Assembly: GCA_029891385.1 (NCBI GenBank)
Contig: CM057228.1
Span: forward strand, 32,448,523 to 32,512,522
DNA length: 64,000 nucleotides
Origin: Erythroxylum novogranatense
Taxonomy: Eukaryota > Streptophyta > Magnoliopsida > Malpighiales > Erythroxylaceae
Direction: 5' to 3'
The notes under the pieces are model-generated. The model did no database searches. It saw nothing but the letters and a program-made list of their open reading frames with translations, and had not been told where the DNA came from. The position numbers and the translations under genes are program-made. Positions 25,425-36,649 of this stretch are shown in pieces. Every line of letters starts with the position of its first letter. The first letter of the stretch is position 1.

Positions 25425-25572
25425 AATTGAACATCCACACATCAACCAGTACATCAAAGCTTTGAATAATGCTAATTGTTATACAATTGGATGTACATAA
25501 TTGGACATCCACACATCAACCAGTACATCAAAGGTTTAAATAATGTCAATTCTTATTCAATTGGATAAAAAC
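25425..25572. repeat. 74-bp tandem duplication beside the left subterminal array
   Basis: Two adjacent units, 25425-25498 and 25499-25572, share ACATCCACACATCAACCAGT and the following ACATCAAAG-TTT--AATAATG. They differ at about ten positions. They lie in the 3' flank of the accessory gene. Confidence 0.75.
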
Positions 25573-25629
25573 ACATCAAAGTGAACATAAATTGTTATGT
25601 TTGTACCTTAAAATAATGAGTTCAAATAG

Positions 25630-26897
25630 CTATAGTTGTGGTGATCGTTGGTGATCCTTTGTAGAACTTCCGTTCAACTGTTCGAACGGTGGTTGCAACT
25701 GAGCCATCTGCATAATCTCTTCTCTCATCTTCGCCATCTGCTCTCTCATCTGTAGTTCCATCTGCTCCCTGATTCGTTGCTCCTGCTCCCTCATCCGTTG
25801 TTCCTCCCGCTCTGTCTGCTCCCTCATCCGTTGTAGCTCCCGCTCTGTCTGCTCCCTCATCCATTGTTCCTCTCGCTCTGTCTGCCCCTCTTCCAAATGA
25901 GCAATCTTATCCATTAATATTTGTACTGTGACCCGGAGCTCGATGACTTCATTGTTGTTCGATAGCCTAGTGGACGCTGCTGTATTAGACATGGAAGATT
26001 GGGAATAACATGTGTTTCCATACGAACCTAGACCAAATATCCTGCCACGGCGATCCCTACCACCCACGGCCTCAAAATACATCTGAGACACGTCTACAGG
26101 CTGTTCCTCCTGCGACTGTAGCTCAAGGGTTTGTTGTAATTGGTCCTATAAGGTATGTGAAGTTAACATTAAGACGAATGACGGGAGCAATATATAGAAA
26201 TAAATAAAATGCAATAACTGGACATACATTCAGCTCTCGACAGCGGTTGTTGATGAAGGTTACACCGTCATGCTTCTTAGTGTGAGTGTGCAGAAATAAC
26301 TGAAGGGGGGTAGGCTTCGTCCCCAATGATTTCTCCTACATGAGAAAGACTAAAAGGTTAGATGTGAACTAGAAATCGTTTAAACCTCGGCAGAGGTTCA
26401 TAAAGTTGTATGATATTCGCCTCCAGTTGGACAAAGAAAATAAGTCAACACAGCCATAAGTGGCACCATATAGGTAGACCATTATCATTATCCATAATAC
26501 AACGAAGCTAACTATCGACAAAATTAGTGTAAAGTGTAGATACTTACAAGTCTGTCTGCATGCTATTGGTGAGTTATTGAGCCTCTTGTATGTACGGGAA
26601 GACTCTGTTGACCTGGACCTCTACGTCTGTTGGCCGAGTTATGTCCTGAGATGGACATTGCTGCAGGTGATGCCTAATATGCTAGCCAACGACTCCAAAT
26701 ATCTTCCAAAATAAAGCGGGGTCGTGCACCAGCCTTGTTTATCGCGTTAATGAAGTCGCGATAACATGTACGAGCTTGCCTCTCCCAGAATTTGTATATG
26801 CTCCCATCCAAAGTAGCATCCCAGAAAAATGCTTTCTGATTAAAGAAAAAAAAATATGTTAGTTAATGTCAAACTATATATATATTAATCATGACAC

Positions 26898-26929
<32 letters not shown>

Positions 26930-27460
26930 ATAACAGAATAATTATTATACCTCGAACTCATGAAAGTACAATTGTTTCGTAGCTGCAGTGATATTCTTCC
27001 ACATATATCCATCAGGTTCAATCCTTTCCTTAAAAGTGGACGTCATCTACCTGGAAACTATTCCAGACGGTACGAACCTAAAACAAGAAGTCATTGTTGT
27101 GTACAAATAGACTGAAAATAGAAAGGCTTAATCGACTAGGAACAGTGCGTAATCCTATCATATTACTTACTGGTCATTGATGTAAGTGATATACTTTTGC
27201 CCATCATCTCCTACAGATCCAGGTTGTCGGGCATGTCCTCCATCCCCTATTGTGGTATTGGATGATAAATGAGTTGGCGTAGGGGATGGTGTGACATTAG
27301 TAGCAGCAGGTGATAGCTCATCTGCAAAGGGAGGATGTGTAGGAGGAGGAGGTGAGTCAGTGCGAGTCCCAGACTGTGACGATCCACCTTAACACGGCTG
27401 GCCGCCGAACATCCCTCTAATCCTCGGCCGCATAACCTCACGTGGTCTCTTAGGTCCCAT
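25630..27460 (-). pseudogene. Ptta/En-Spm-type accessory gene (TNPA-like), five exons, with stops
   Basis: Five exons can be traced with GT-AG borders: 27460-27171, 27077-26951, 26835-26548, 26335-26228 and 26145-25630; phases join without shifts. Exon 3 gives 'KFWERQARTCYRDFINAINKA'-like sequence (part of the plant Transposase_24 domain). Exon 4 gives 'TKPTPLQLFLHTHTKKHDG', and exon 5 gives 'EAVGGRDRRGRIFGLGS', both hallmark blocks of the family. Exon 5 then has a coiled coil of EREEQRMREQ-like repeats (about 25690-25870). Such proteins bind the subterminal repeats and assist transposition in the nucleus. In-frame stops lie at 27391-27389, 27049-27047, 26676-26674 and 26565-26563. The frame is otherwise kept, so decay looks recent. 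The start at 27460 is the first ATG of the basic N-terminus (MGPKRPREVMRPR). Confidence 0.85.
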
Positions 27461-27695
27461 ATTAATGAATGAAATACAAAATTTATCGAATTCTGTACAA
27501 ATATAACAATCTTAAGAGCAATCGTTTAATGAAGTAATTTACATATAAGCCAATGTCATTGAAAGTTAACAAACAAGTTAACAACAACAAATCAACGTCA
27601 ACAATTATATAATTATGACTGTGTTTACCAGATTCAAACATATACAACAACAAACATCTTTTCAACTTTGTCGAATTATGTAATGCATGAGTAAA

Positions 27696-28312
27696 TTATT
27701 CCTTCAGATTCCATGTGACATGAGAGTCGGTATAAGTAAATGAGTCCCCCAGTTCTGGATTTCCGAGAAGCGTCCTGGCACGTTCAAATGAAGCTCGGGA
27801 AACAGTCAGACTTCTCCCACCAGGTGAAGGCCTTTGGACTCTTTCTCTCAATAACGTTTTGGCTATAGTCATACTTCGTGAGGAAATTGTAAATGTTTCG
27901 CCGCTCTTGGTACAGAGGACGAATTGTCCGGATGAACTACTACAAGGGGGAACAACAACTGATTTGTCATATCGGTCATATGTCGTAGTGTCATGGCTCT
28001 GGCCTCTACTGGCACTTATTTCTTCGTTGAGAATACAGGACGCTTTGAGCAACATGAAGTTAAAACCATCAAATTACTATTATGTTATGGGCACTTAAAA
28101 TAAGGAAATTAGATGTACAGAATAAGAAGACAGACGTAATAATCATAGCAAGCACCTTCAAGTAGAAGATTGGTCATGGATGGCAAACGAATCGGAGTGC
28201 TTTCCGCAACACTGTTTCCTGCAATGGTTATTCCCTGGGATGGGATAAATTTTCCACATTCCTCCCAACGGAAAGAATTATTACCGTAGGGAACCATTCG
28301 CCACATCGACAT
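27696..28312 (-). pseudogene. Captured fragment of a plant BRCA2 gene (N-terminus and BRC repeats) inside the CACTA element
   Basis: Exon 1-like sequence 28312-28156 starts MSMWRMVP and contains FRWEECGKF and PSMTNLLLEG. This is the order and spacing seen at the N-terminus of plant BRCA2 (M-S-x-W...FRWE..G...PSMxxLLLxG). It ends at G|GTGCTT, a possible donor at the equivalent intron place. After about 100 bp of intron-like sequence, 28055-27696 gives a BRC-like repeat (LCTKSGETFTISSRSMTIAK) and a second one (GGRSLTVSRASFERARTLLG, then NPELGDSF). BRC repeats bind RAD51 in homologous recombination. The acceptor is not clearly preserved and the region between the two repeats is shorter than in real BRCA2. 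It sits, same strand, between the two transposon genes, 75 bp from the transposase stop. It retains intron sequence, so it was captured as DNA, not cDNA. Confidence 0.75.
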
Positions 28313-28386
28313 CCCTTGAATAAGAATTGCAATGATTATAAGGAATAATGTATTTGGTACAGTAAATAGTCTATTACAAAGATAAA

Positions 28387-31300
28387 TTAATTGCTATTAG
28401 AACTTAAATGTAAATTACAATCATCTTCCTCGTCGGAAGAATAAGAATCAAACTCTTCCTCTTGTTCAGATCCATTGCTACCCTCGTCAGACTCTGCAGA
28501 TGAAATATCAACATAAGCGTTAGAAGGATCATGCAAAGGTTTTGTCTCGTCACACGTTATTGTATCATGAATAGAAGCCACGTCTTCTTGAAATGCTTCA
28601 CTGTCATTTCTCTCCTCTATGTTTGTATGGGATTCAAACACTCCCTTAGGTTTAACTTTGCACACCGCCAACCAATCCGCCTTATCACGTCGTAAGCTTG
28701 GAAAAGGGACATAACACACCTGTCTTGCTTGCATAGCCAAGATGAATGGTTCAAATTGTCTCAACCGTCTACGGAAGTTGATTTCAACGACATTGTATCG
28801 GTTATGAACTTTTGTTCCAACGTTTGGTGTCGGGTCATACCAGTCACATTTAAATATCACACATCGCTTAATTGGCAACGCAGGGTACTCAACTTCAAGT
28901 ATTTCAATTATTTTCCCATAATAGTCCATCAATTCTCCCTGTATCGAAACCCCACTGTTCATACTTGACATGGTATGTCCATGCGACTCTATATGGTATT
29001 TATATCCATTCACGAAATACACCGGATACGAGTGAACAGTTCGCAGCGGTCCCTTCGCAAGATCATAAATGAACTTGTTCTGTATTGGATTTTTCGCAGC
29101 CTATGTAACAGGAAGTAGCAAAGGAAAGGGTACAATGTCATCGGAACATGTTAACATCGTGGGTAACAATAGGAATAGTTTAAAGTGAGAACTTACATAT
29201 CATGCGAACCATCGAGGGAATTGTTTTCCAACTTCGTTATTCATGTCATCCTGTGTGATACCAGGCATGATCTCGTGCAACAATTCCTCGTATAAGCTGC
29301 ATATGAGATGACACCAATCAGAAACGGTCAACACATTAATAGTCCATCCATTGAGCATACCAGTTGTGCAACTCACTGTACGAATGGAAGAACCTCCTCA
29401 CAGTTCAATAAAATGTACCCATGTGCAGCATCAATTTCCTCCTCTGTTAGCATTCGTCTTGCTGCACGTCCAGATGTCCGTCCTGGATATGTAAAAATTG
29501 ACAAGTTCCCATCCGCACCACTTGTTCCTCCCCCATCGTCGTTACGAGGAACTTGTCTCACCCTTGTACGAGCATGAGACTCAAAATAATGTCCACAAAA
29601 CGTACTAGCTTCCTCAACTAAATAAGCATTACATATGGAGCCCTCAACTCTAGCTTTGTTTTTCACATTTTTTTTAGATGATGTAAATACCTATAATAAA
29701 GCATATGGTTATTACAATGTTCGGTACACACAATTGGTACAAATGGGTAACGATATGATAGTACAGGAGTTACCTCTCAAATGGATACATCCATCGATAT
29801 TGGACTGGACCGGCAAGTTTTGCTTCGTATGGTAAATGCACCGGTAGATGCTCCATGCAGTCAAATAAGCTTGGAGGAAAAATCCCTTCTAACTTGCACA
29901 AAATAACTAGAATTTCATTCTCTAGTTTTTCCATTTCATCTAAATTGATTTCAGATGATGTTAAGCTTTTGAAAAACAAGTTCAACTCCGTTAATGGTTC
30001 CCATACCTTAGAAGGTAGCAACTCGCGAAAGGCAATTGGAATTAGCCTTTGCATAAAAACATGACAATCATGACTTTTCATCCCAAATAATTTGTACTTT
30101 CTCATATCTACACACGTAGACAGGTTTGAAACATAACCATCAAGAAACTTGAGTCCTTTCAACCATTCACACAAACACTCCTTCTGTTGCTTGTCCAAAG
30201 TGTAACATGCTTTCAGATATTTACCGGTACGAACATCTTTATGTAACTCATGTCTTCTACAGAGCGCCCAAATCACTCTGGATTTGGCATTGTCTTTTGT
30301 CTTCCCTTTAATGTTCATAATCGTATTGAACAAGTTGTCAAACATGTTTTTCTCAATATGCATCACGTCCAGATTATGTCGTACCATATTTGTTTTCCAA
30401 TATGGTAAATCCCAAAATATGCTTCGTTTTCGCCAACCAAAGTTTTGACTGATGCTTCTATTTACTTCATCGGCTTCAAATTCAGTTACTTTAAGCAAGC
30501 CCAATGCCTCAATCTCTTGCAAAATCTCAACACCACATTTCGGAGGTGGAGCTGGTTGTTTGACTGTCCTATTTGTCAAGAACTTATATTTATTGTGCCT
30601 AAACGGATGATCAGGAGGAAGGAATTTTCTGTGATTGTCAAACCAACTAATTTTGCCACCGGTTGGAAGATAAAACGCATCTGAATCATTGCCGCAATGA
30701 AGGCACGCCAACTTCCCAACAGCTCAACCGATAACATGGCCAAAGCCGAAGTCACTTATCGTCCACATTAAAGCTGCTCTCATGACAAAATTCTGTTTCA
30801 AAGATACATCATATGTTTGCACACCAGTTTCCCAAAGATGCTGCAATTCTAATATCAGCGGTTGTAAGTAAAAATCTATTTTCTGCTTGGGATTTGTTGG
30901 TCCTGGCACAATAACTGTAAGAAACATGTAAGCCTCTTTCATACACATCCACGGAGGCAAATTATAAGGAGTAATTATCACTGGCCAAGATGAATATTGC
31001 TGCCCGGATTGACCAAAAGGTTGGAATCCATCAGTCGACAATCCCAACCGCACATTCTGACTTTCAATTGCAAAGTGCTGATGGGTGTCATTGAAATGCT
31101 TCCATGCCAATGCATCTGATGGATGACGCATTACTCCATCTTCCTGATCGTGTTCAGCATGCCAGCTCATGTGACATGTAGTCACATCAGATGCATAAAG
31201 TCTCTGCAGTCTCGGAGTTAGCGGGAAATAATACATTCGCTTCCATGGAACTAATTTCTGTTTCATTGCACGCTTTCTTGGCTTAAACCTTGATTGTCCA

Positions 31301-32067
31301 CAAAATTTGCACTCATCTAAGTTCACATCATCTCCCCAGTACAACATACATCCCAACCGACAGCAATCAATTTTTTGCACTGGCAACCCAAGACCCCGAA
31401 TCAGTTTCTTCATATTGTAAAAGTTGTCAACCATTGAATGATCAGCGGGTAGTGATTCAGTATACCACTCCAGAATGTTATCAAAGCTACGATCCGATAT
31501 GTGTCCTTCACTCTTTACGTTCAAAATTTGCGCAATTGAAGACAATTGCGTCATTTTCTGACAACCGGGCCACAATTCTCGGTCAGCCGCCTGGAGTAAG
31601 TCAAAAAAATTTCGTGCTTCTGCGTTTGGTTCTTCTTCAACATTTACCGTATTTTTCTCAAAGGTATAACCGACCCCATCAAAGACCATTTGCTTGTACG
31701 AGTTTTTAGTTCCATGAACAAAATTCCCTCTACTTCCAACCACCCCTTCATACTCATTTACGTTGACAGACATTTGTGGTTCATTGCCCCTTGAGGTGCT
31801 ACAAATTAACGGTTCGCCATGCCGTGTCCACTCAAAATAATTGGGCACAAACCCTTTTCGCAGCAAATGTAACTTAACTTCATCAAGAGTAAGGAAACAT
31901 TTGTGCTTGCACTTGCTACATGGACATCTGATCTTTTGTCCATCCATATATGCACGTTGAGAGCATGCATAATGAATAAAACTGTCAACTCCATGCACGA
32001 ATTCAGGATTAATAAAGCCAGCAGGGGTTAATCGTCTATACATCCAAGATCTATCCTGGCAGCTCAT
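28387..32067 (-). pseudogene. TNP2-type CACTA transposase, four exons, two in-frame stops
   Basis: Exons with GT-AG borders are 32067-29774, 29690-29377, 29296-29197 and 29100-28387; the introns are 83, 80 and 94-96 bp and phases match. The start ATG at 32067 opens the transposase-associated domain (DRSWMYRRLT; Cys-rich RCPCSKCKHKC at about residues 47-57). The TNP2/Transposase_21 domain follows, with 'LGLSTDGFQPFG' (catalytic Asp) and 'VPGPTNPKQKIDFYLQPL' (second Asp region). Exon 1 ends in DUF4218 (HLPVHLPYEAKLAGPVQYRW) and exon 4 holds DUF4216 (VIFKCDWYDP) with an acidic tail. Family members cut and join transposon ends in the nucleus. TGA codons at 30726-30724 and 29202-29200 interrupt an otherwise open frame; the first lies before the Cys pair KLACLHC. 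Length and domain order are those of a full transposase. Confidence 0.9.
29691..29773 (-). other. Intron 1 of the CACTA transposase gene
   Basis: The minus strand reads GAGAG|GTAACT ... TATAG|GTATTT. Joining the exons gives the conserved ...FERYL...LKKNVKNKARVEGS order across the junction, which supports the splice call. Length is 83 bp. Confidence 0.8.
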
Positions 32068-32586
32068 AGCTGAGATACTGTTAATTTCAACCAGTCAATC
32101 AATTGTTAGTATAATTCATGTATGGCACATATAACAAGGTATGTCAGTATCATTAATTGTTATACGAGGATCATCTTTGAAAATTCGCAAGATTTTCCTA
32201 TCACATAATCATCCCCCTCTTACACATAAGAGAGCCCCCTGCATGTGAAAATACACTTCTATATTGGACAAGTAAAGCCAACTCACAACTAATCTCTAAA
32301 CTATATGTCCATACTATGCCTTGTCAACAACTCATGTTACTTATCAAGAATTAAACATTAATCTCAAAGCAATTCACAACCATACAAAATTTTCTGATTA
32401 CGTCAAATAATATTAACAAATATATGCTTAAAGTTACCACAATTGAAGTAAAAGTATAGTTGTCATTTCAATACCTGCGTAGGCTTCTCTTAACGTTCCT
32501 CAAAAGTATAAAAACTGGGGACAATACAGTTCCTACAATAAATAAAATAAAATTGTGACTTATCATATTGAGGCATCGTAGCATTT

Positions 32587-32868
32587 GTCATGCAATGATT
32601 GAACTCCTAATTGATTGAAATGGCTAATATAAGATTATAAAAATTATTGTTATATATGGAATTATTTTATTATTTTTTGTTCTTGGCCTAGTCTACTTGA
32701 TTTGAATTACCTTGAAATTCTCTTAAATTGTACTTGATTCTTTATTTAATTTTATCCTTTAAATAAAACATCTAAGACACAACAATGTTATATCTTTGTA
32801 TTATATTAAGGAAAATCACTCATTGATATATTTAATTAACTATTAAACAAAACTAAAAAGTAAAATTT
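32587..32868. repeat. Internal direct repeat of the CACTA element, copy 1
   Basis: It starts GTCATGCAATGATTGAACTCC and is repeated at 33081-33356 with about 90-95% identity and small indels. The copies share GAATTACCTTGAAATTCTC and AAATAAAACATCTAAGACAC. Copies start 494 bp apart. Confidence 0.85.
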
Positions 32869-33080
32869 GATCTATTAGGAAAACATTTTCAGCATCACAT
32901 ATATATATATTTGAGCCCTCAAAAGTTTCAAAATCCTCCATCATATTTAATAAATACTAGATTCAATACCATTTATTTTAAAAGTATTTTAATTTGTTTG
33001 AAGATTAAGAATTTGTTTAGTTCAAAATAATTAAATTTTCTCCTCATTATCAAAAGACTTTTCATTATGCCTCATAAATA

Positions 33081-33356
33081 GTCATGCAATGATTGAACTC
33101 CTAATTTATTGAAATGACTAATATAAGATTATAAAATGATTGTTATATATGGAATTATTTTATTCTTTTATGTACTTGGTCTACTTGATGAGAATTACCT
33201 TGAAATTCTCTTAAATTGTACTTGATTCTTTATTTAATTTTATTCTTTAAATAAAACATCTAAGACACAACAATGTTATATCTTTCTATTATAATAAGGA
33301 AAATCATTCATTGATACATTTAATAAACTATTAAACAAAATAAAAAGTATAAAATT
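33081..33356. repeat. Internal direct repeat of the CACTA element, copy 2
   Basis: Second copy of 32587-32868, same orientation. The 212-bp spacer between them is unrelated AT-rich sequence. Confidence 0.85.
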
Positions 33357-33759
33357 GTAATATTAAAAAATAATTAATTTACACTTTTCCATATTTTTAA
33401 TTAAAGATTGATTAAGTATCAATATTTAAAAATGATTTAATTAAGAAATATAAACATATTTTCTACTTTTATAACCTTAATAAATTAACAATATTACGAA
33501 TGAAAAACAAAACCAAATGCTTGACACATACAAGACGTTTTATTTTTTCATGACGTGTTATACAAATCATAACTAAAGGGGAAAATATATGAAAAAGACT
33601 GCTTGTTCCCACAAGAAGAGTCGTGTTACTCGTGTGTGTCTGTGTGTATACTTTTCTTTTATATAAGTTTTATTATATTTTATTAAAACTATTAATGACA
33701 ATCGCATGTTTCATTAGTTATTTTAAGTATTTATTAATTTATTTTAAATAATTAGATTA

Positions 33760-33766
<7 letters not shown>

Positions 33767-33809
<43 letters not shown>
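33767..33809. repeat. (TA)n microsatellite
   Basis: About 21 uninterrupted TA dinucleotides inside the CACTA element; a shorter (TA)n run occurs near 26895-26925. Confidence 0.95.
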
Positions 33810-33811
<2 letters not shown>

Positions 33812-34843
33812 TAAATAGAAATATATTTTAAATTTTAATGATATAAAGAAATTAAATAAGAATTAATGAAAAGTATTAAAAATAGTAATATAGTTTTCTC
33901 ATATAACACTACATTTTGGTTGCACTTTATTTTCATTACTCGTGGTAGTTATTAGTCAATTCCATACTACAATAAAGGACGGGGCACTTCATTTGAAAAT
34001 AATAATCTTTCTATGTGATGGGAATGAGAGTCATTTTTTATATAAGAATGAATTGAATTAAAAATCAATTACTAAATTAATAACTCAGCAGATTCAATAT
34101 CCTTTTCATTTGTTAACATTTTTCAAATATTGTTTCTATAAAAATCCACCAACTACTAACTTGCTTGTTCTTTTTAACATCTTTTAACAACTTAAACCAA
34201 AGAAATTCGCTCATTATTTTATTAATACTCTAGACCCATCACATACCAAACGAATTCACAATGCGTACTTTTCATTTTACTTTAAAAATTGCTATGAATC
34301 TCATTCCTAATTCAACTTTTATGTTCATTCTTTTCGTTCATACTAGTTCGATGCTTTCCTTTTTATTACTTTCAAATGTAAGCATATCATCTTTATAATC
34401 CTCATACTCACATTGAACACTAATATAATGATACTAGTTTAGTTCTACAACTCATAATACATTTCATCGAACACCTTGAGGTCAAAACCATCTCAACCCT
34501 ATCTACACACAAATCTTTAAATTCTTTCCATTCAATACATCCACAATAATCCCACAACACAAATCAACACTAATTTAACAAATCAAATGCATTAAATCAG
34601 TGAAAATCGACATCAAAACCACCGCAACCCACAAAACTCATGGTTTACCTTCGGAGTGTCCAGAGGAGAGAGGGAGCAGCTCGTCGCCGGAGAAGAGGGA
34701 AGGAGAAGGTCGCCACGTCGTCGGTGAAGACGGAAGGAGAAGGAGATTCGCTCAACGTCGCCGGAGGAGATGAGAGAAAGAGAAGAGGAGAGTCGGGGAA
34801 GGAGAGAAGGAAGACGGCTGCGTAGGGGATTTAATTTTATTTT

Positions 34844-35190
34844 AGCGACGGAAATTATCCGTCGGTGTAATTAAAAAAACCCGTCGCAGGGTTAAACCTG
34901 CTAACCTAGTTTCCTGATGCCGTTTTAAATATACCGACGGCTTATTTCCGTCGGTGAAATTTCTCCCGCCGAAAAATTTTGCCGACCGAATTTTAATTTC
35001 GTCCCTACTTACAGACGGTAACATATTCATTGGCATATTTTCGTCGCTATAACTCCCCGCCAAATTTTCCCTCCACCATTGGCAACAGATTTCTGTACCA
35101 TCGCAACTTTTCTTCTTTCACCGACGAATTTGTGAGTACCGTCGGAAATCACATACGATATAGTTATCGTCGATAAATTTCCGTCGCTAT
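34844..35190. repeat. Right subterminal repeat array of the CACTA element
   Basis: About ten copies of GCGACGG / CCGACGG / CCGTCGG words occur in both orientations, with more mutated members than on the left side. The array adjoins the right inverted repeat. Confidence 0.8.
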
Positions 35191-35194
35191 TTAA

Positions 35195-35210
35195 CAATTT
35201 CCTTGTAGTG
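35195..35210 (-). repeat. Right terminal inverted repeat of the CACTA element
   Basis: On the minus strand it reads CACTACAAGGAAATTG, differing from the left end at one position. It is followed by the TGA target duplication at 35211-35213. Confidence 0.95.
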
Positions 35211-36640
35211 TGATAAACAATGACAAGTAGTAATATAGCGCTGTAAATTATACTAAATATAACCAAATATAATGCAAGGGATAATCATCACTGTAAAACT
35301 TTCAAAGATATAAAGTCTTTAAGAACCCCATACATGTACATATAATATCCAAACAATGATAGATCTAGAATAGTCACAAAATGTAAAAGGGTAATTAGAC
35401 CTATAATTTTTGAATCAAAGTAGGGATAGCATACCTGAGGAGTAGAGAGTAAACAAAAAGAAATGAATTTTTGGATTTTTTAGGGAAGTAACAACTTTGT
35501 TAAAGAAGGAAAAAAAATAGAGTATAAGTTAGTGAGAATAAAGAGAGCATTTGGCAAGAAAAAAATCATCTTAATATCTCTTACTATGTCTTTATTTTAA
35601 TTTTAACTTTATTTTTATAATTTTTTAATCCTTTTTTAAAAGGCAATATAATTTATCCATATTTTTTTAAAAATAGCCTAAATCGGATTATGCAGCCTTG
35701 AGACCTTACACTTTGATTTAAGTTTTTCTCTTCATTTTCATTTAGTTTTCTTAATGTCTTCACCTTTTAATTTTCAGATTACGTAACCTCGACAACTTTA
35801 CACTAAAGACATCAAGAGAGTGGACTAAAAATAAAGAGCTTACTAGTGCAATGCACCGTAATATGAGAGTAGTTTGGGGCATTAGAAGAACAAATAAAAA
35901 TAAAAGGATGAGGCAATCGGGAAAACAACAGATAACATTGGGCTAGAATTGAAGAAAGTTAAAAGTTTAAGTATTTTATTGTCATTTTTTAATGTTTGGG
36001 TTATAATTAAAAAATTGAAAGTTTGAACATTTTATTACCACTTTTTAAAGTTCGGGATATAATTGAAAAATTGACAACAATTTAATGTTTTTTTAGTAAT
36101 TAGCCCAAAAGTTAAAAATACAATTATGCTTTGAATCATTTTCTTCAATCTTCATTCGAAATATCCATGATCTATATATAGTCTTACTAATAAATAAGAT
36201 TTAATTCTATACTTTATATTTGTTTTACATTTTAGTATTTAGTATTTCGTATCTAGTTGGTAATTCACCGCTTTATGCTTTAATTTATTTCTTTATTTAT
36301 GTTTCATTACTTTAAGGTGCATATTTAAAATATTAAGACAAAAGTACAACGAAAGAAAACAGTTCTTATCACTATTAAAACCAAAATTATACAATTAAAC
36401 TTTCAGAAGAATAGATATTATTAGAAGAATAGTCAATTCAACTTGTTATTTATTAAACTTCTATTTGAAAATATTAGGAACATTATATATAACTTAAAAT
36501 AAAAATCTCTATTAAAAATTCTTCAATAATTGTATTTCTCTTGTATAAAATGGATAAAACTCTATTTAAAAGAGTGTTATTGATTTTTCTAAATAATAGA
36601 TTATTTTTAAAAGAAAACTCTTTCTATACAAATAATTGTT
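35211..36640. other. Intergenic DNA between the CACTA element and the ABA receptor gene
   Basis: No gene is seen. A tandem duplication of about 57 bp lies at 35962-36075 (shared AAAGTTT-A--ATTTTATT and ATAATT-AAAAATTG words). The AT-rich DNA upstream of 36640 is the distal promoter region of the receptor gene; transposon insertion at 35210 placed the CACTA end about 1.76 kb from its start codon. Confidence 0.5.
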
Positions 36641-36649
36641 ACTTCAACA

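Larger units (their letters stand above)
32068..34843. other. 5' leader region of the CACTA transposase gene
   Basis: No protein motif is seen. The region holds the two 280-bp direct repeats, a TA microsatellite and, at 34640-34825, a purine-rich stretch. On the minus strand the purine-rich stretch is followed by GGTAAACC, a possible splice donor, so it may be a 5' untranslated exon. The promoter is expected near the right terminus. Confidence 0.4.
24988..35210 (-). mobile_element. Complete CACTA (En/Spm-type) DNA transposon, 10.2 kb
   Basis: The termini are CACTACAAGAAAATTG on the left and, read inward on the other strand, CACTACAAGGAAATTG on the right: 16-bp inverted repeats with one mismatch. 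Both sides are flanked by TGA (24985-24987, 35211-35213), the 3-bp duplication expected for CACTA elements. Dense subterminal CCGACGG/CCGTCGG repeats lie inside both ends. All genes are on the minus strand: a TNP2-type transposase (28387-32067), a captured BRCA2-like piece (27696-28312) and a Ptta/En-Spm accessory gene (25630-27460). Both transposon genes carry premature stops, so this copy is probably not autonomous, though its ends look competent for mobilisation in trans. Confidence 0.95.

Noticed and set aside
25622..25864. Open frame encoding Gly/Asp/Ala-rich repeats (DEGADRAG...)
   Set aside because: It is an alternative frame of the coiled-coil repeats in exon 5 of the CACTA accessory gene, and the family motifs lie in the other frame.
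31290..31709. Plus-strand 139-residue open frame
   Set aside because: It overlaps the TNP2 transposase domain on the opposite strand and shows no independent motif.
34640..34825. Plus-strand Arg/Glu/Lys-rich open frame
   Set aside because: It reflects a purine-rich stretch. All CACTA genes are on the minus strand and the stretch fits a 5' untranslated exon better.
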